43,872 nucleotides of DNA from PALSA-911 sp037442565 (GTDB taxonomy: Bacteria; Pseudomonadota; Alphaproteobacteria; Acetobacterales; Acetobacteraceae). The translations under genes were made by a program, and so were the position numbers. The stretch is taken from contig JBBIQA010000011.1 in assembly GCA_037442565.1 (NCBI GenBank), forward strand, positions 1 through 43,872, given 5' to 3'. Below, piece after piece: positions 7,882 to 16,213 of this stretch (the first letter of the stretch is position 1; the number at the start of each line of letters is the position of its first letter). The notes beneath the pieces were generated by a model that saw only the letters and a list, made by a program, of their open reading frames with translations, was not told where the DNA came from and searched no databases.

Positions 7882-9594
7882 ATGCCAGGCCCCATGACCG
7901 TCCCGCCGGGCAAGGTCCGGGCGAAGCTCGGGGTCGGCGGCTTGCTGATGCTGCTGGTAGTGCTGCTCTGCGGCGCGCTGGTGATTTATCCGGTCGTGTT
8001 CCTGGTCGCGGAATCGCTCAACACCGGCGAACCCGGGGTGTTTCCGCCGCCTGAGATCAGCCTCAGCAACTTCGCCGCCATCGGCGAGGATATTGGCATC
8101 ATCGGCAACACATTGTTGGTCGCCGCCCTGGCGACGGTGATGGCGGTGGTGCTGGGCTTCGTGCTGGCCTGGATCCTCAGCCGCACCAACATCGCCGGCC
8201 GGGCACGGCTGGAGCGCCTGATGGAGCTTCCGTACTACATGACCCCGCTGGTCGGCGCGATGGCGTGGGGCATCCTGGCCGGGCCGAAGACCGGCCTGCT
8301 GAACCAGCTCTGGCATGTGGCCGGCGGCGGCGGCGATCTGTTCGACATCTACTCCCCGCTTGGCATCGCCTGGGTGATGGCGCTGTTCGAAGGCACGGTC
8401 GCGTTCGTGATGATTTCCGCGGCAATGAAATCGATGGATCCGGCGCTGGAGGAAAGCTCGCGCGTGCTGGGCGCGGGCAAGCTGCACACGATGCTGCACG
8501 TCACCCTGCCGCTGGTGGCGCCGGGCGTGGCGAGCGCGGCGGTATTCGTGTTCGCGGAGATGCTGGGCGCCTTCGCCGCCGCCTTCGTGCTGGGCATCCC
8601 CGGCCGGTTCTATGTGGTAACGACGGCGATCTGGGAATCAACCCAGTCCTACCCGCCGGAGTACGGCCGCGCGGCGACGCTGGGTTTGTCGCTGTTCGCG
8701 GCGATGGTGATCACGCTGACATTCGCGAAACTGATCCTGCGCCGCGGCAGCCACGCCACGATCACCGGCAAGGCCTTCCGCCCCCGACGGATCGACGCCG
8801 GGTCGGCGCGCTGGCTGCTGCTGGCGATCGCCTGGGGCTATGTCGTGCTGGCGGTGGTGCTGCCGGTGGGCGCGCTGCTGCTGACCTCGTTCCAGAAGTT
8901 CGCCACCGTGGTGCTGCCAGACAGCCTCTTTACCCTGGCGAACTACCAGACGGCGCTCAGCACGGGCACCCTCGGCCAGGCCTTCATCAACAGCCTGATC
9001 CTCGGGCTGTCGGTCGCCAGCATCGGCGTTCCGGTGATCGGCGTGCTGACCTGGATCATCTACCGGTCCCGCTTGCCGGGCGGGATTTTTGTCGAATACG
9101 TGGCGATGTTTCCCCAGGCGGTGCCGCGGCTGGTGTTCGGCCTCGGGTTGCTCTGGGCGTGGATCAACATCCCGATCCCGATCTACGGCACGCTCTGGCT
9201 GCTCGGGATCGCCTATTTCACCGTGTTCCTGCCGCTGGGCCTGCGCACGATGGCCGGCGTGGTGATGCAGGTCGACCGCAGCCTGGAGGAATGCGCCCGG
9301 GTCTGCGGCGCTTCGTGGGCGCACCAGATGCGCACAATCTCGCTGCCGCTGCTGCGCCCCGGGTTGGCGGCGGCCTGGCTGCTGATCTTCATCGCCTCGA
9401 TCCGCGAGCTCGGCGCCTCGATCTTCCTGATGGGGCCGCAATCCAAGGTCGTGTCACCAGCGATCATCAATGCCTGGCTGACATCGAGTTCGGAACTCTC
9501 GGCGGCGATGGCCATGCTGCTGACCGGGGCGGTGTTCGCCGGCGTTGTCCTGCTGTTCCTGTTCGCGCGCAATTTTTCCCCCAGCCAGGAATGA
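7882..9594 (+). CDS. ABC transporter permease, two fused membrane modules, 570 aa
   Basis: The inner-membrane channel of the importer. The protein consists of two permease modules in one chain, as in FbpB/ThiP-type iron-family transporters, with about twelve membrane segments in total. Module one covers roughly residues 15-285 and module two 310-570. Each has an ATPase-coupling EAA-like loop: one at SMDPALEESSRVLGAGKLHT, the other at QVDRSLEECARVCGASWAHQ. I take the ATG at 7882, 10 nt after the binding-protein stop; 7894 is an alternative. The gene lies in an operon between the binding protein and the ATPase gene. The substrate is probably the same ligand, perhaps ferric iron, but this is inferred from family only. 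Confidence 0.9.
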   Translation: MPGPMTVPPGKVRAKLGVGGLLMLLVVLLCGALVIYPVVFLVAESLNTGEPGVFPPPEISLSNFAAIGEDIGIIGNTLLVAALATVMAVVLGFVLAWILSRTNIAGRARLERLMELPYYMTPLVGAMAWGILAGPKTGLLNQLWHVAGGGGDLFDIYSPLGIAWVMALFEGTVAFVMISAAMKSMDPALEESSRVLGAGKLHTMLHVTLPLVAPGVASAAVFVFAEMLGAFAAAFVLGIPGRFYVVTTAIWESTQSYPPEYGRAATLGLSLFAAMVITLTFAKLILRRGSHATITGKAFRPRRIDAGSARWLLLAIAWGYVVLAVVLPVGALLLTSFQKFATVVLPDSLFTLANYQTALSTGTLGQAFINSLILGLSVASIGVPVIGVLTWIIYRSRLPGGIFVEYVAMFPQAVPRLVFGLGLLWAWINIPIPIYGTLWLLGIAYFTVFLPLGLRTMAGVVMQVDRSLEECARVCGASWAHQMRTISLPLLRPGLAAAWLLIFIASIRELGASIFLMGPQSKVVSPAIINAWLTSSSELSAAMAMLLTGAVFAGVVLLFLFARNFSPSQE

Positions 9595-9604
9595 CCGCTC
9601 AAAG

Positions 9605-10744
9605 ATGACCACCGCCAGCAAGCCGCGCATCGAAGTCACGGATCTGGTCGTACGCTACGGCGACGTTCTCGCCGTCGAGGGCGTCGGGTTCGCGATCGAG
9701 GCGGGGGAACTGGTCACGCTGCTCGGCCCGTCCGGCTGCGGCAAGACCACCACGCTGCGCTCGATCGCCGGGCTGGAAGATCCCGTCGGCGGCACCATCC
9801 GGCTGAACGGGGCGGTGGCCTACTCGGCCGCCGAGCGCAGGAACCTGCCGGCCGAGAAGCGCGGGTTGTCGATGGTGTTCCAGTCCTACGCGATCTGGCC
9901 GCACATGACGGTGGCGGAGAACGTCGCCTACGGGTTGAAGGTGCGCAGGCTGCCGCGCGGCGAGGTGGAGCAGAATGTCCGCCGGGTGCTCGACCTCGTG
10001 CAGATGAGCGCCTATGCGGACCGGCCTGCCTCGAAGCTGTCCGGCGGTCAGCAGCAGCGGATCGCGGTCGCCAGGGCCATCGCTTTCTCGCCAAGCGTGC
10101 TGCTGTTCGACGAGCCGCTGTCGAACCTGGATGCCAAGCTGCGGGCGGAGATGCGCGTGGAACTGCGCGAATTGCAGCGCCGGCTGGATATCACCGCGCT
10201 ATATGTGACGCATGACCAGGAAGAGGCGCTGGCGATCTCCGACCGGGTGATCGTGATGAACCATGGCCGGATCGAACAGATCGGCTCACCCGAGCAGGTC
10301 TACAACCGGCCCTGCAGCCTGTTCGTCGCCGATTTCGTCGGCGCCGCCAACCTGATCCCCGGCCGGATGCATGGCCTGCCCGGCGACGACGGCCGGGTGA
10401 CTTTCGAGACCGTGGGCGGCGTGGCGCTGCAGGCCCATGCCTGGCAGGAGCCGGCGGCCCGGCAAGGCGCGGAGCGCAAGGTGGCGCTGCACTCGGCCTA
10501 TATCCGGCTGGAACCGGCCGGCTCCGGCGATGCCGGCGCGGCACACCCGGGCGTGGACGGCGGTCCCGCGATGAACCTGTCGCACGGCACCATCCATCGG
10601 CGGATGTTTCACGGCGACTTCATTCAATACGTCGTGGACTGGCCGGCCGGACAATTGATCGTTCGCCGCCCGCCGACCGAGACGATCGCGGAGAACCAGA
10701 AGGTCCGCATCCGGTTCGCCGCCGAACACTGCGTCCTGCTCTGA
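9605..10744 (+). CDS. ABC transporter ATP-binding protein, iron/spermidine type, 379 aa
   Basis: ATP-hydrolysing subunit of the importer. From the ATG at 9605, Walker A GPSGCGKTT is at about residues 41-49, the Q-loop at VFQSYAIWP (91-99), the signature LSGGQQQR at 145-152, Walker B VLLFDEP near 165-171, the D-loop SNLDAK, and the switch His in VTHDQEEA near 203. The region after about residue 240 is a TOBE-type regulatory domain, as in the FbpC/PotA families. The gene begins 10 nt after the permease stop, so the three genes form one operon. The terminal region overlaps nothing, and the following gene (prsT) is convergent. Confidence 0.93.
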   Translation: MTTASKPRIEVTDLVVRYGDVLAVEGVGFAIEAGELVTLLGPSGCGKTTTLRSIAGLEDPVGGTIRLNGAVAYSAAERRNLPAEKRGLSMVFQSYAIWPHMTVAENVAYGLKVRRLPRGEVEQNVRRVLDLVQMSAYADRPASKLSGGQQQRIAVARAIAFSPSVLLFDEPLSNLDAKLRAEMRVELRELQRRLDITALYVTHDQEEALAISDRVIVMNHGRIEQIGSPEQVYNRPCSLFVADFVGAANLIPGRMHGLPGDDGRVTFETVGGVALQAHAWQEPAARQGAERKVALHSAYIRLEPAGSGDAGAAHPGVDGGPAMNLSHGTIHRRMFHGDFIQYVVDWPAGQLIVRRPPTETIAENQKVRIRFAAEHCVLL

Positions 10745-10772
10745 GGCCATGCCCCGGCCGCCGCGGACGGCT

Positions 10773-13541
10773 TCACGATCCCTTGTTGAGCTTGCCGAGA
10801 AGTTTCGTCGCGTCGGCCCGTTCGTCGAACTGCACGCTGCTGTCGATCAACGGCTTGAGCACCTTGCCCGCCTCGGCGGCCTGGCCGGATTTCTGCAGCG
10901 CGACCGCATAGTGATAGGTGATCCGCGGATCGTTGCCGGTTTCGCCATAGGCCTGGCGCAGCAGCACCAGCGCGGTCGGCGCATCGCCGTCCGCGAGCAG
11001 GATCCAGCCCAGCGTATCCGCGACTTCCGCCACGGGAAGCTGGATATAGGCCTGCTGGGCGGTCTCCCGGGCCCGCTTGTCGCCAAGCTGCTGGTATACC
11101 CAGGCCAGGTTGTTGAGGAACCTGGCATCGCGCGGCCGCAATTGCAGCAGCGTCTCGAAGTCCTTCGCTGCCTCGGCATAGCGGTGCGCGTGCAGATCGA
11201 TCTCGGAGAGGAATTGCAATGCCGCCTCGTCCTTCGGATTGGCATTCACCCAGGCGCGCAAGGTGCGGTCCGCCGCATCGGCATCGCCTGACTGGTACTG
11301 CGCGGAACCAAGGCGGATCATCAGCGCGGTTGGCGGGTTGGGGACCTGGCGCAAGGCTGCCGCGTAGACCGCGACCGCCTTGTCCCACTCGTGCGCCGCC
11401 ATGTAGACGTCGCCAGGAAGCGCCCTGGCCATGGGGAGATCGCTGTTCAGGCGCTCGAACTTCGCCGCGGTGACCAAGGCCGGCTCGATGCCGCCGACCT
11501 TGAAATCCACCGCCACCAGATCCTCCATCAGCGGGAAGGCCTGCGGATTGATCTTCAATCCGTCCTGCAACGTATTGCGGGCGCTTTCGACCGAATTGAG
11601 CTGCAGCAGCAGATTTGCCAGCGTCCGGCGCACGCTTATGTCGGTGGGATCGCGACTGAGCAGTTCGGTGTAGGTGTCCCGCGCGTCCTTGATCTCCCCC
11701 AGGGCCAGCTGCGCGCGCGCCAGCGGCGCCAGCAATTCCGTCGGCAGCAGCATAAGCCTCGTGTCCGCGCCGATCAGCTTCTTGGCGCTCTTGGCATCTC
11801 CGGTCCGGACATACAGGTCCGCCAAGGCCGCCGTGATCCGGTGGTTCGTCGGCGATGCCGCGCGGGCCTTCTGCAGGGCCGCGATCGCCTGGGGGATCTT
11901 GCCGGCGCCGACCAATCCGCCGACATACATGGACAGGGCCGGATCGGAAGCCGGGTCCTTGCTAAGAATGTCCGCCAGCAGTCGCTCGGCCTCGTCATTC
12001 CGCCCCGTCATCAGCGAAAGCCGCGCCAGATTGAACTTGGCCAGCGTGAAATCCGGCGCGCGGCGAATGACGTCCTCCAGCTTCGCGCGCGCCCCGGCGA
12101 AGTCCAGGCGGGCCATCATCAGCACCGCCTCCAGGTTGCCGACCGTGGGCACGTCGCCCAACGCAGCCTTGATCCGGACCAGGGCCGCCTCCGCCTTGGT
12201 CACATCGCCGGTCGCCAGCGCGGCGGCAAAAAGCTGCTCGCCGATCGCCTTATCGGATGGCGCCAGGCGCAGGGTGCGTTCGAGGTCGATGATCGCCGCA
12301 TCGGTTTCGCCGGCCTGCAACTGGGCGGTCGCCAGCCGCGTGTTCACCCCGACATTGTCCGGCGCCAGCAGCTGCGCCCGACGGAACGCCTCCACCGCCT
12401 CGCTGGATTGGCCGTTCATGCTGAACGCCCTGCCGAGCAGGTCATAGATCTCGGCATCCGCGTGGCCGGCCGCGGCCGTGCGATTGAGCGCGGCGATGAC
12501 CGGGACCGGCTTGCGCTTCAGCAATCGGATGCGCGCCAGCATCTTGACGCCATCCAGGTCGTTCGGCTCGCGGGCGGCATAGCGCATCGCGGCATCCTCG
12601 GCCTGTTCGAGTTGGCCGAGGTTCTCCTTGACGACCGCCTGCAGGAAATAGGCCCGCGGCAGGCGCCCGAGGAAGCGATCGATCTGGGCCAGCTTGGCAT
12701 CGGCGGTGGTGAAATCCTTCGCCCGCGCGGCCAACAGCGCACTCATGAAAATCGCCGTGACGTCATTTGGCCGCAACGCGAGGATGGCGTCGTTGTCGGC
12801 CTTGGCATCCGCGTCCCGGTTCATCGCCAAATACAAGGAGGCGCGATCCATCCGCGCCTTCAATGCGCCGGGTTGCTTGGTGATGACCTTGGTCAGCAGC
12901 GCCAGCGCGCCGGGGGCATCGTTCTCCAGGCGCAGAAGCTGAGACGTGAGGAGTTGGACATCGAGCTGATCCGGCGCGATCTGATCCGCGCGCTCGAGTT
13001 TCTTGCGCGCGGTCGCCACATCTCCTCGCGACAAGGCCAGCCTTGCGCCGGCGATGACCGGCTGCAGCGAATTCGGGGCCAGGGCCTCGGCATCGTTGAA
13101 GGCTTTCTGGGCCTCATCCAGCCGTTGCAGGCCGTTATAGGCGTAGCCACGGGCGATCAGGATCAGCGAGTCAGCCGCCGGATCGCGCTTCTCGACCTTG
13201 AAATCCTCCAAAACCTGTTCGTACTGACCGGCGGCCAGATAGGTCGAAATCAGCAGGGGAAGCGCCTGCTGCCTGTCGTAGCCGTGGTCCAGCGCGCTCT
13301 TCGCCTCTTTTTGCGCCGCGATCGCATCCCCGAGCTCCAGTTGCACCCTGGCCAGCAGGAAATGCGCCTCGGCATTCTGCGGATCCGTCCTGACGGCATT
13401 GCGCAGCTGAACAATGGCGGTCCGCATATCGCCCTTGGTCAGCGCCTTCTTGCCGTCGCTCAGGTAGTCGGCCGATGCCACGGCGGGAAGCAGGAGGGCG
13501 AAGGCGCCGACCCATAGCCACAGATGCCAGCGATTTCGCAT
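10773..13541 (-). CDS. prsT: XrtA/PEP-CTERM-system TPR protein PrsT, 922 aa
   Basis: A long TPR-repeat protein characteristic of exosortase A exopolysaccharide loci. I start it at the ATG at 13541 (MRNRWHLWLWVG), which follows GAGGA at suitable spacing; upstream in-frame ATGs (13607, 13565, 13556) lack this. Residues 1-25 are a signal peptide ending near VASADYL. The rest is an almost continuous array of tetratricopeptide-like helical pairs with the A/G/Y/P positions typical of TPRs, for example KGDMRTAIVQLRNAVRTDPQ near the N-terminus and RDARFLNNLAWVYQQLGDKR near the C-terminus. It is presumably periplasmic or outer-membrane associated and scaffolds the export apparatus. In many loci prsT accompanies the two-component pair PrsK/PrsR, which is not seen here. 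The gene converges on the ABC-transporter ATPase gene. Confidence 0.88.
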   Translation of the reverse strand: MRNRWHLWLWVGAFALLLPAVASADYLSDGKKALTKGDMRTAIVQLRNAVRTDPQNAEAHFLLARVQLELGDAIAAQKEAKSALDHGYDRQQALPLLISTYLAAGQYEQVLEDFKVEKRDPAADSLILIARGYAYNGLQRLDEAQKAFNDAEALAPNSLQPVIAGARLALSRGDVATARKKLERADQIAPDQLDVQLLTSQLLRLENDAPGALALLTKVITKQPGALKARMDRASLYLAMNRDADAKADNDAILALRPNDVTAIFMSALLAARAKDFTTADAKLAQIDRFLGRLPRAYFLQAVVKENLGQLEQAEDAAMRYAAREPNDLDGVKMLARIRLLKRKPVPVIAALNRTAAAGHADAEIYDLLGRAFSMNGQSSEAVEAFRRAQLLAPDNVGVNTRLATAQLQAGETDAAIIDLERTLRLAPSDKAIGEQLFAAALATGDVTKAEAALVRIKAALGDVPTVGNLEAVLMMARLDFAGARAKLEDVIRRAPDFTLAKFNLARLSLMTGRNDEAERLLADILSKDPASDPALSMYVGGLVGAGKIPQAIAALQKARAASPTNHRITAALADLYVRTGDAKSAKKLIGADTRLMLLPTELLAPLARAQLALGEIKDARDTYTELLSRDPTDISVRRTLANLLLQLNSVESARNTLQDGLKINPQAFPLMEDLVAVDFKVGGIEPALVTAAKFERLNSDLPMARALPGDVYMAAHEWDKAVAVYAAALRQVPNPPTALMIRLGSAQYQSGDADAADRTLRAWVNANPKDEAALQFLSEIDLHAHRYAEAAKDFETLLQLRPRDARFLNNLAWVYQQLGDKRARETAQQAYIQLPVAEVADTLGWILLADGDAPTALVLLRQAYGETGNDPRITYHYAVALQKSGQAAEAGKVLKPLIDSSVQFDERADATKLLGKLNKGS

Positions 13542-14027
13542 GGTCTTCGTCCTCATTTCCTGCATCCGGCTCAGCCGCGACCGGCCGGCAGACAAATACT
13601 TTCCCAACGGGCACTTTCCCCACGGGCATTCCCTGGCGAGCGCTTAGGCCTGCCTCTGCCGGCCATCCGCCCAGCCATCCGCCCAGCCATCCGCCCAGCC
13701 ATCCGCCCAGCCATCCGCATAGCAGATTTGTCCCCGCTTTCATCGCGCCAACCGAAACCTGCCGCGCACCCTTCAGGGTCACGCCGGCTCGTCGCCAGGT
13801 CATCCACGATGGGAGATACACAGTCGCGCCGCGGTATCCAGTGGGACCCGCCAAAAAAAGCGAGAGCCGCGGGGTCACGGCCGGTTGCCCGGCCGGCGCG
13901 GAATGGGGTGTGGGAAGCGGGAATGCCGTCTGTCCCCGGCTACTCGGGCCAACGGCGTTCACCTTGCGCGCCCGCCAGGCCCGGCGGACACTTCGTATCG
14001 GGTGGACTGTGCGAGCGAGGCTGGGAA
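13542..14027. other. Intergenic spacer between prsT and the sugar-transferase gene
   Basis: About 490 bp with no convincing gene. It contains the 12-bp tandem repeat listed separately (13663-13722) and GC-rich short inverted repeats such as GGCCG...CCGGCC near 13881-13897. Frames through the repeat translate as simple Gly-Arg-Met-Ala or Pro-Ser-His strings and are not credible proteins. It should hold the prsT promoter and the 3' end of the upstream minus-strand transcript; no clear terminator was found. Confidence 0.5.
13663..13722. repeat. 12-bp tandem repeat, four perfect copies plus one variant
   Basis: The unit CCATCCGCCCAG is repeated perfectly at 13663-13674, 13675-13686, 13687-13698 and 13699-13710, followed by a variant CCATCCGCATAG (13711-13722). 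It lies about 120 bp upstream of prsT. Copy number in such arrays often varies between strains by replication slippage. Confidence 0.9.
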
Positions 14028-15533
14028 CTAGCGCGCGCCTTCCCGGAACAGGATCACCCGAACAGTCGAAAATAATATCATAATATCAAGAAATATCGAG
14101 CGATTTTTAACGTAATACAGATCGTAGGAGAGCTTCTGCCTGGCATCCTCCACCGAAGCGCCATAGGGAAAATTCACCTGCGCCCAGCCGGTGATGCCCG
14201 GCTTCACATAGCTCCGCTCGTGATAGAAGGGGATCACCTCGGCCAATTGCTCGACAAAATGCGGCCGCTCCGGCCGTGGGCCGACGAAGCTCATTTCACC
14301 GCGCAGAACATTGATCAATTGCGGTAATTCGTCGATCCGGGTGGACCGGATAAACCCGCCGAGGCGGGTGACGCGCGGGTCCTTCTGCGATGCCCAGCGA
14401 GGACGGCCGCCGGCTTCCGCGTCCACCTTCATGCTGCGAAACTTGAACAGGGTGAACGGCCGGCCGTGCAGCCCGACCCGCTCCTGGCGATAGAAAACCG
14501 GCCCTTTGCTGTCGAGCTTGATCAGCAGGGCGGTGATCAGCATCAGCGGCAGGGTCAGGACCATGACGGCCAGGCTGACCAGGATATCCATGACCCGCTT
14601 CGCGACCACGCTCCAGGTGCTGCTGGCAAACCCGTCGGCGTAGGTCAGCCAGCGTTCGTCGAGGCAATCAAGATTGATCCGTCCGAGATGCTGCTCCCAG
14701 AAGCTCATCTCGTCGAACACGCGGATGCCGCGCAGTTTCAGGTCGAGCAGAGCCGGGCCGGCCAGACAGCCTCGGGCGTCAAGGCCGCCCGAGGCGGCGG
14801 CATTCGGCGCCCCCCCGCCATCGGCATGGTCGGTCTCCCGATCGGGCGCGACCACGATGCCCCAGATACGCTCCGCGCGCGCCCGCGCCAGCCAGCCCGC
14901 GGCATCGGCCGATGCGCCCCGCCCGGCCCCATCCCGCCCGGCCCCATCCCGCCCGGCCCCATCCCGCCCGGCACCGTCTACCCCGGCCGGTGGCGCGGCC
15001 ATGTCCTCCGGCGCGACCACCTCGAACAATTTGCCCCGCTGCGCGTGGATCTGTTCGCGTGTGCGTGACGCCTCGCGTCCATTGCCAAGGACCACGATCC
15101 GGCAAACGAATATCCGATGCCGCATGGCGAAGCTGAAAATCCACCGAGTGATGAGCACACAGGCGACCCAGGCGATCAGCCCCTCGGCGACCCACAGCAG
15201 ATATCCGCCATTCAGATCAACGTCGAGCGTCTCGCTGACCAGCAGCAGGGCCGGAAACGCGACTACCCCGGCAATTCCGGTGTTCGCCAGCAAGCGCCCC
15301 CGTTCGAGGCAAATCTCGGGACGATAGAGGCCGATGGCGACGGCGACGGTGCCGATCGTCAGGGCCAACAGGATCGCCACGCTGCCGGCGCCAGTGCTGC
15401 CGAGCGGGGACATTGCGTCCGAACCGGTCGCGGAGACCAGCAAGGCGTAGATCACGAGCGAGGTCAGTGCCCATTCGATCAGGCACAGGAAGGCCATTTC
15501 GGCGGAAAAATACTGGCCGAAAATCCTGTTCAC
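14028..15533 (-). CDS. XrtA-system polyprenyl-phosphate sugar transferase (priming enzyme), 501 aa
   Basis: Starts assembly of the polysaccharide repeat by moving a sugar phosphate onto undecaprenyl phosphate at the inner membrane. The start is GTG at 15533, preceded by GAAGGAGGT five nt away; the longer frame from 15596 has no such signal. Four to five N-terminal membrane segments (about residues 12-135) are followed by a Rossmann-like region, then a membrane re-entrant helix near KRVMDILVSLAVMVLTLPLM. The bacterial sugar-transferase catalytic domain follows with GPVFYRQERVGLHGRPFTLF, KFRSMK, the DELPQLINVLRGEMSFVGPR block and a C-terminal SYDLYYVKN. It matches the TIGR03013-like exosortase-associated group. 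An unusual feature is a Gly/Asp/Ala/Arg repeat at residues 186-205 encoded by tandem 15-bp units. It is transcribed divergently from the export operon. Confidence 0.9.
   Translation of the reverse strand: MNRIFGQYFSAEMAFLCLIEWALTSLVIYALLVSATGSDAMSPLGSTGAGSVAILLALTIGTVAVAIGLYRPEICLERGRLLANTGIAGVVAFPALLLVSETLDVDLNGGYLLWVAEGLIAWVACVLITRWIFSFAMRHRIFVCRIVVLGNGREASRTREQIHAQRGKLFEVVAPEDMAAPPAGVDGAGRDGAGRDGAGRDGAGRGASADAAGWLARARAERIWGIVVAPDRETDHADGGGAPNAAASGGLDARGCLAGPALLDLKLRGIRVFDEMSFWEQHLGRINLDCLDERWLTYADGFASSTWSVVAKRVMDILVSLAVMVLTLPLMLITALLIKLDSKGPVFYRQERVGLHGRPFTLFKFRSMKVDAEAGGRPRWASQKDPRVTRLGGFIRSTRIDELPQLINVLRGEMSFVGPRPERPHFVEQLAEVIPFYHERSYVKPGITGWAQVNFPYGASVEDARQKLSYDLYYVKNRSIFLDIMILFSTVRVILFREGAR
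14921..14972. repeat. In-frame 15-bp tandem repeat inside the sugar-transferase gene
   Basis: Plus-strand unit GCCCGGCCCCATCCC occurs three times perfectly (14921-14935, 14936-14950, 14951-14965) and then partially. On the coding strand it encodes repeated Asp-Gly-Ala-Gly-Arg blocks, four in all, at residues 186-205. The unit is a multiple of three, so copy changes would keep the frame. Confidence 0.92.
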
Positions 15534-15727
15534 TGAAACCTCCTTCAGACCTCCGCCATGCCGAACCTGGCGGATCGAGACATAAAAAACGCACACGATC
15601 AGCCCGGGCCCAGTTCAGCCCAGAGCCCGGACCAGACGAAAACCCGCCGGCCGCATCCTCATGAACCAGAAAAACCAAAGGATTAGGCGAGACGGAATAC
15701 CCGGTTGTCCCCGCAAACTCAACACAC

Positions 15728-15755
15728 GTGATACGCGGTCAACAATTCTTAACAA
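15728..15755 (-). promoter_or_regulatory. Possible promoter of the sugar-transferase gene
   Basis: On the minus strand TTGTTA (15750-15755) and TATCAC (15728-15733) are 16 bp apart, about 195 nt upstream of the GTG start. Each hexamer agrees with the sigma70 consensus at four of six positions. The -35 overlaps the left arm of the AACAAACT inverted pair, which could therefore act as an operator. Confidence 0.3.
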
Positions 15756-16003
15756 ACTCACTGTTTCGGTAGAATTCATCAACCTGAGGTAAAAGTTTGT
15801 TGAACTCTTCCCTGCCACGAACGCCACCCGCCCCCAGGGCCGACGCCCGGGTCACGGCAGTGCCCCTCCCGGATCACCGCGCTTTGCGGGACCCGGGCCG
15901 CAGGGCATCGTTTCGGCCCGCATCCGCCCGCCGGGGGTTGTTCGATTGCTTTCCGCAGCCTGAGGATGTTAGAGCTTTATTCGTCTGTGAAGGGTGATGA
16001 ACG

Positions 16004-16023
16004 TTGGTCTTGCTTCCGACCAA
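16004..16023 (+). other. Small hairpin preceding the tRNA-like element
   Basis: TTGGTC (16004-16009) and GACCAA (16018-16023) form a perfect 6-bp stem with an 8-nt loop. It ends 13 nt before the first base of the tRNA-like element on the same strand. Confidence 0.45.
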
Positions 16024-16036
16024 TTTATTCGGATAG

Positions 16037-16110
16037 AGGCGTGTAGCTCATTGGCAGAGCGCTGCCCAAACACGGCAGAGGAGGGGGTTCGATTCCTTCC
16101 GCGCCTACCA
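16037..16110 (+). tRNA. tRNA-like element with Val(AAC)-type anticodon loop lacking U33
   Basis: The 74-nt segment folds as a full cloverleaf. Acceptor stem AGGCGTG (16037-16043) pairs with CGCGCCT (16100-16106) with one G-U. The D-arm is GCTC/GAGC (16046-16049/16057-16060) with loop ATTGGCA. The anticodon stem is CTGCC/GGCAG (16062-16066/16074-16078), perfectly paired, with a 7-nt loop CAAACAC. The variable loop is AGGA. The T-arm is GGGGG/CCTTC with loop TTCGATT. Discriminator A73 and an encoded CCA complete it. The anticodon reads AAC (valine codon GUU) but position 33, almost always U, is A. A34 valine tRNAs are not normal in bacteria. A35, C36 and A73 agree with known valine identity elements. 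It lies 103 nt upstream of the export gene on the same strand, so it may be a tRNA pseudogene or a regulatory leader element rather than a translating tRNA. Confidence 0.75.
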
Positions 16111-16213
16111 GACGGGTGGGCGCCTTTCCGATTTGTGACTCTGGCTGGCTAGTCGATTGAAACTGTTTAATCCTGCCGGCCACCCTGGCCTGCACTTTGA
16201 AGTCGAGGTTCCC

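Larger units (their letters stand above)
15534..16036. promoter_or_regulatory. Divergent control region between sugar-transferase and export operons
   Basis: About 500 bp without a credible gene. An AT-rich core at 15660-15810 stands out from the GC-rich genome and should hold the promoters. Within it, AACAAACT (15751-15758) and AGTTTGTT (15794-15801) form an inverted pair 35 bp apart. A TAGAAT hexamer on the plus strand (15770-15775) lacks a good -35. A perfect 6-bp hairpin with an 8-nt loop (16004-16023) lies 13 nt before the tRNA-like element. Confidence 0.5.

Noticed and set aside
11391..13517. Plus-strand open frame of about 700 codons opposite prsT
   Set aside because: It is an antisense shadow of the TPR array, without a ribosome-binding site or motifs.
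13663..13722. Possible CRISPR array
   Set aside because: Units are 12 bp, contiguous and without spacers, so this is a simple tandem repeat.
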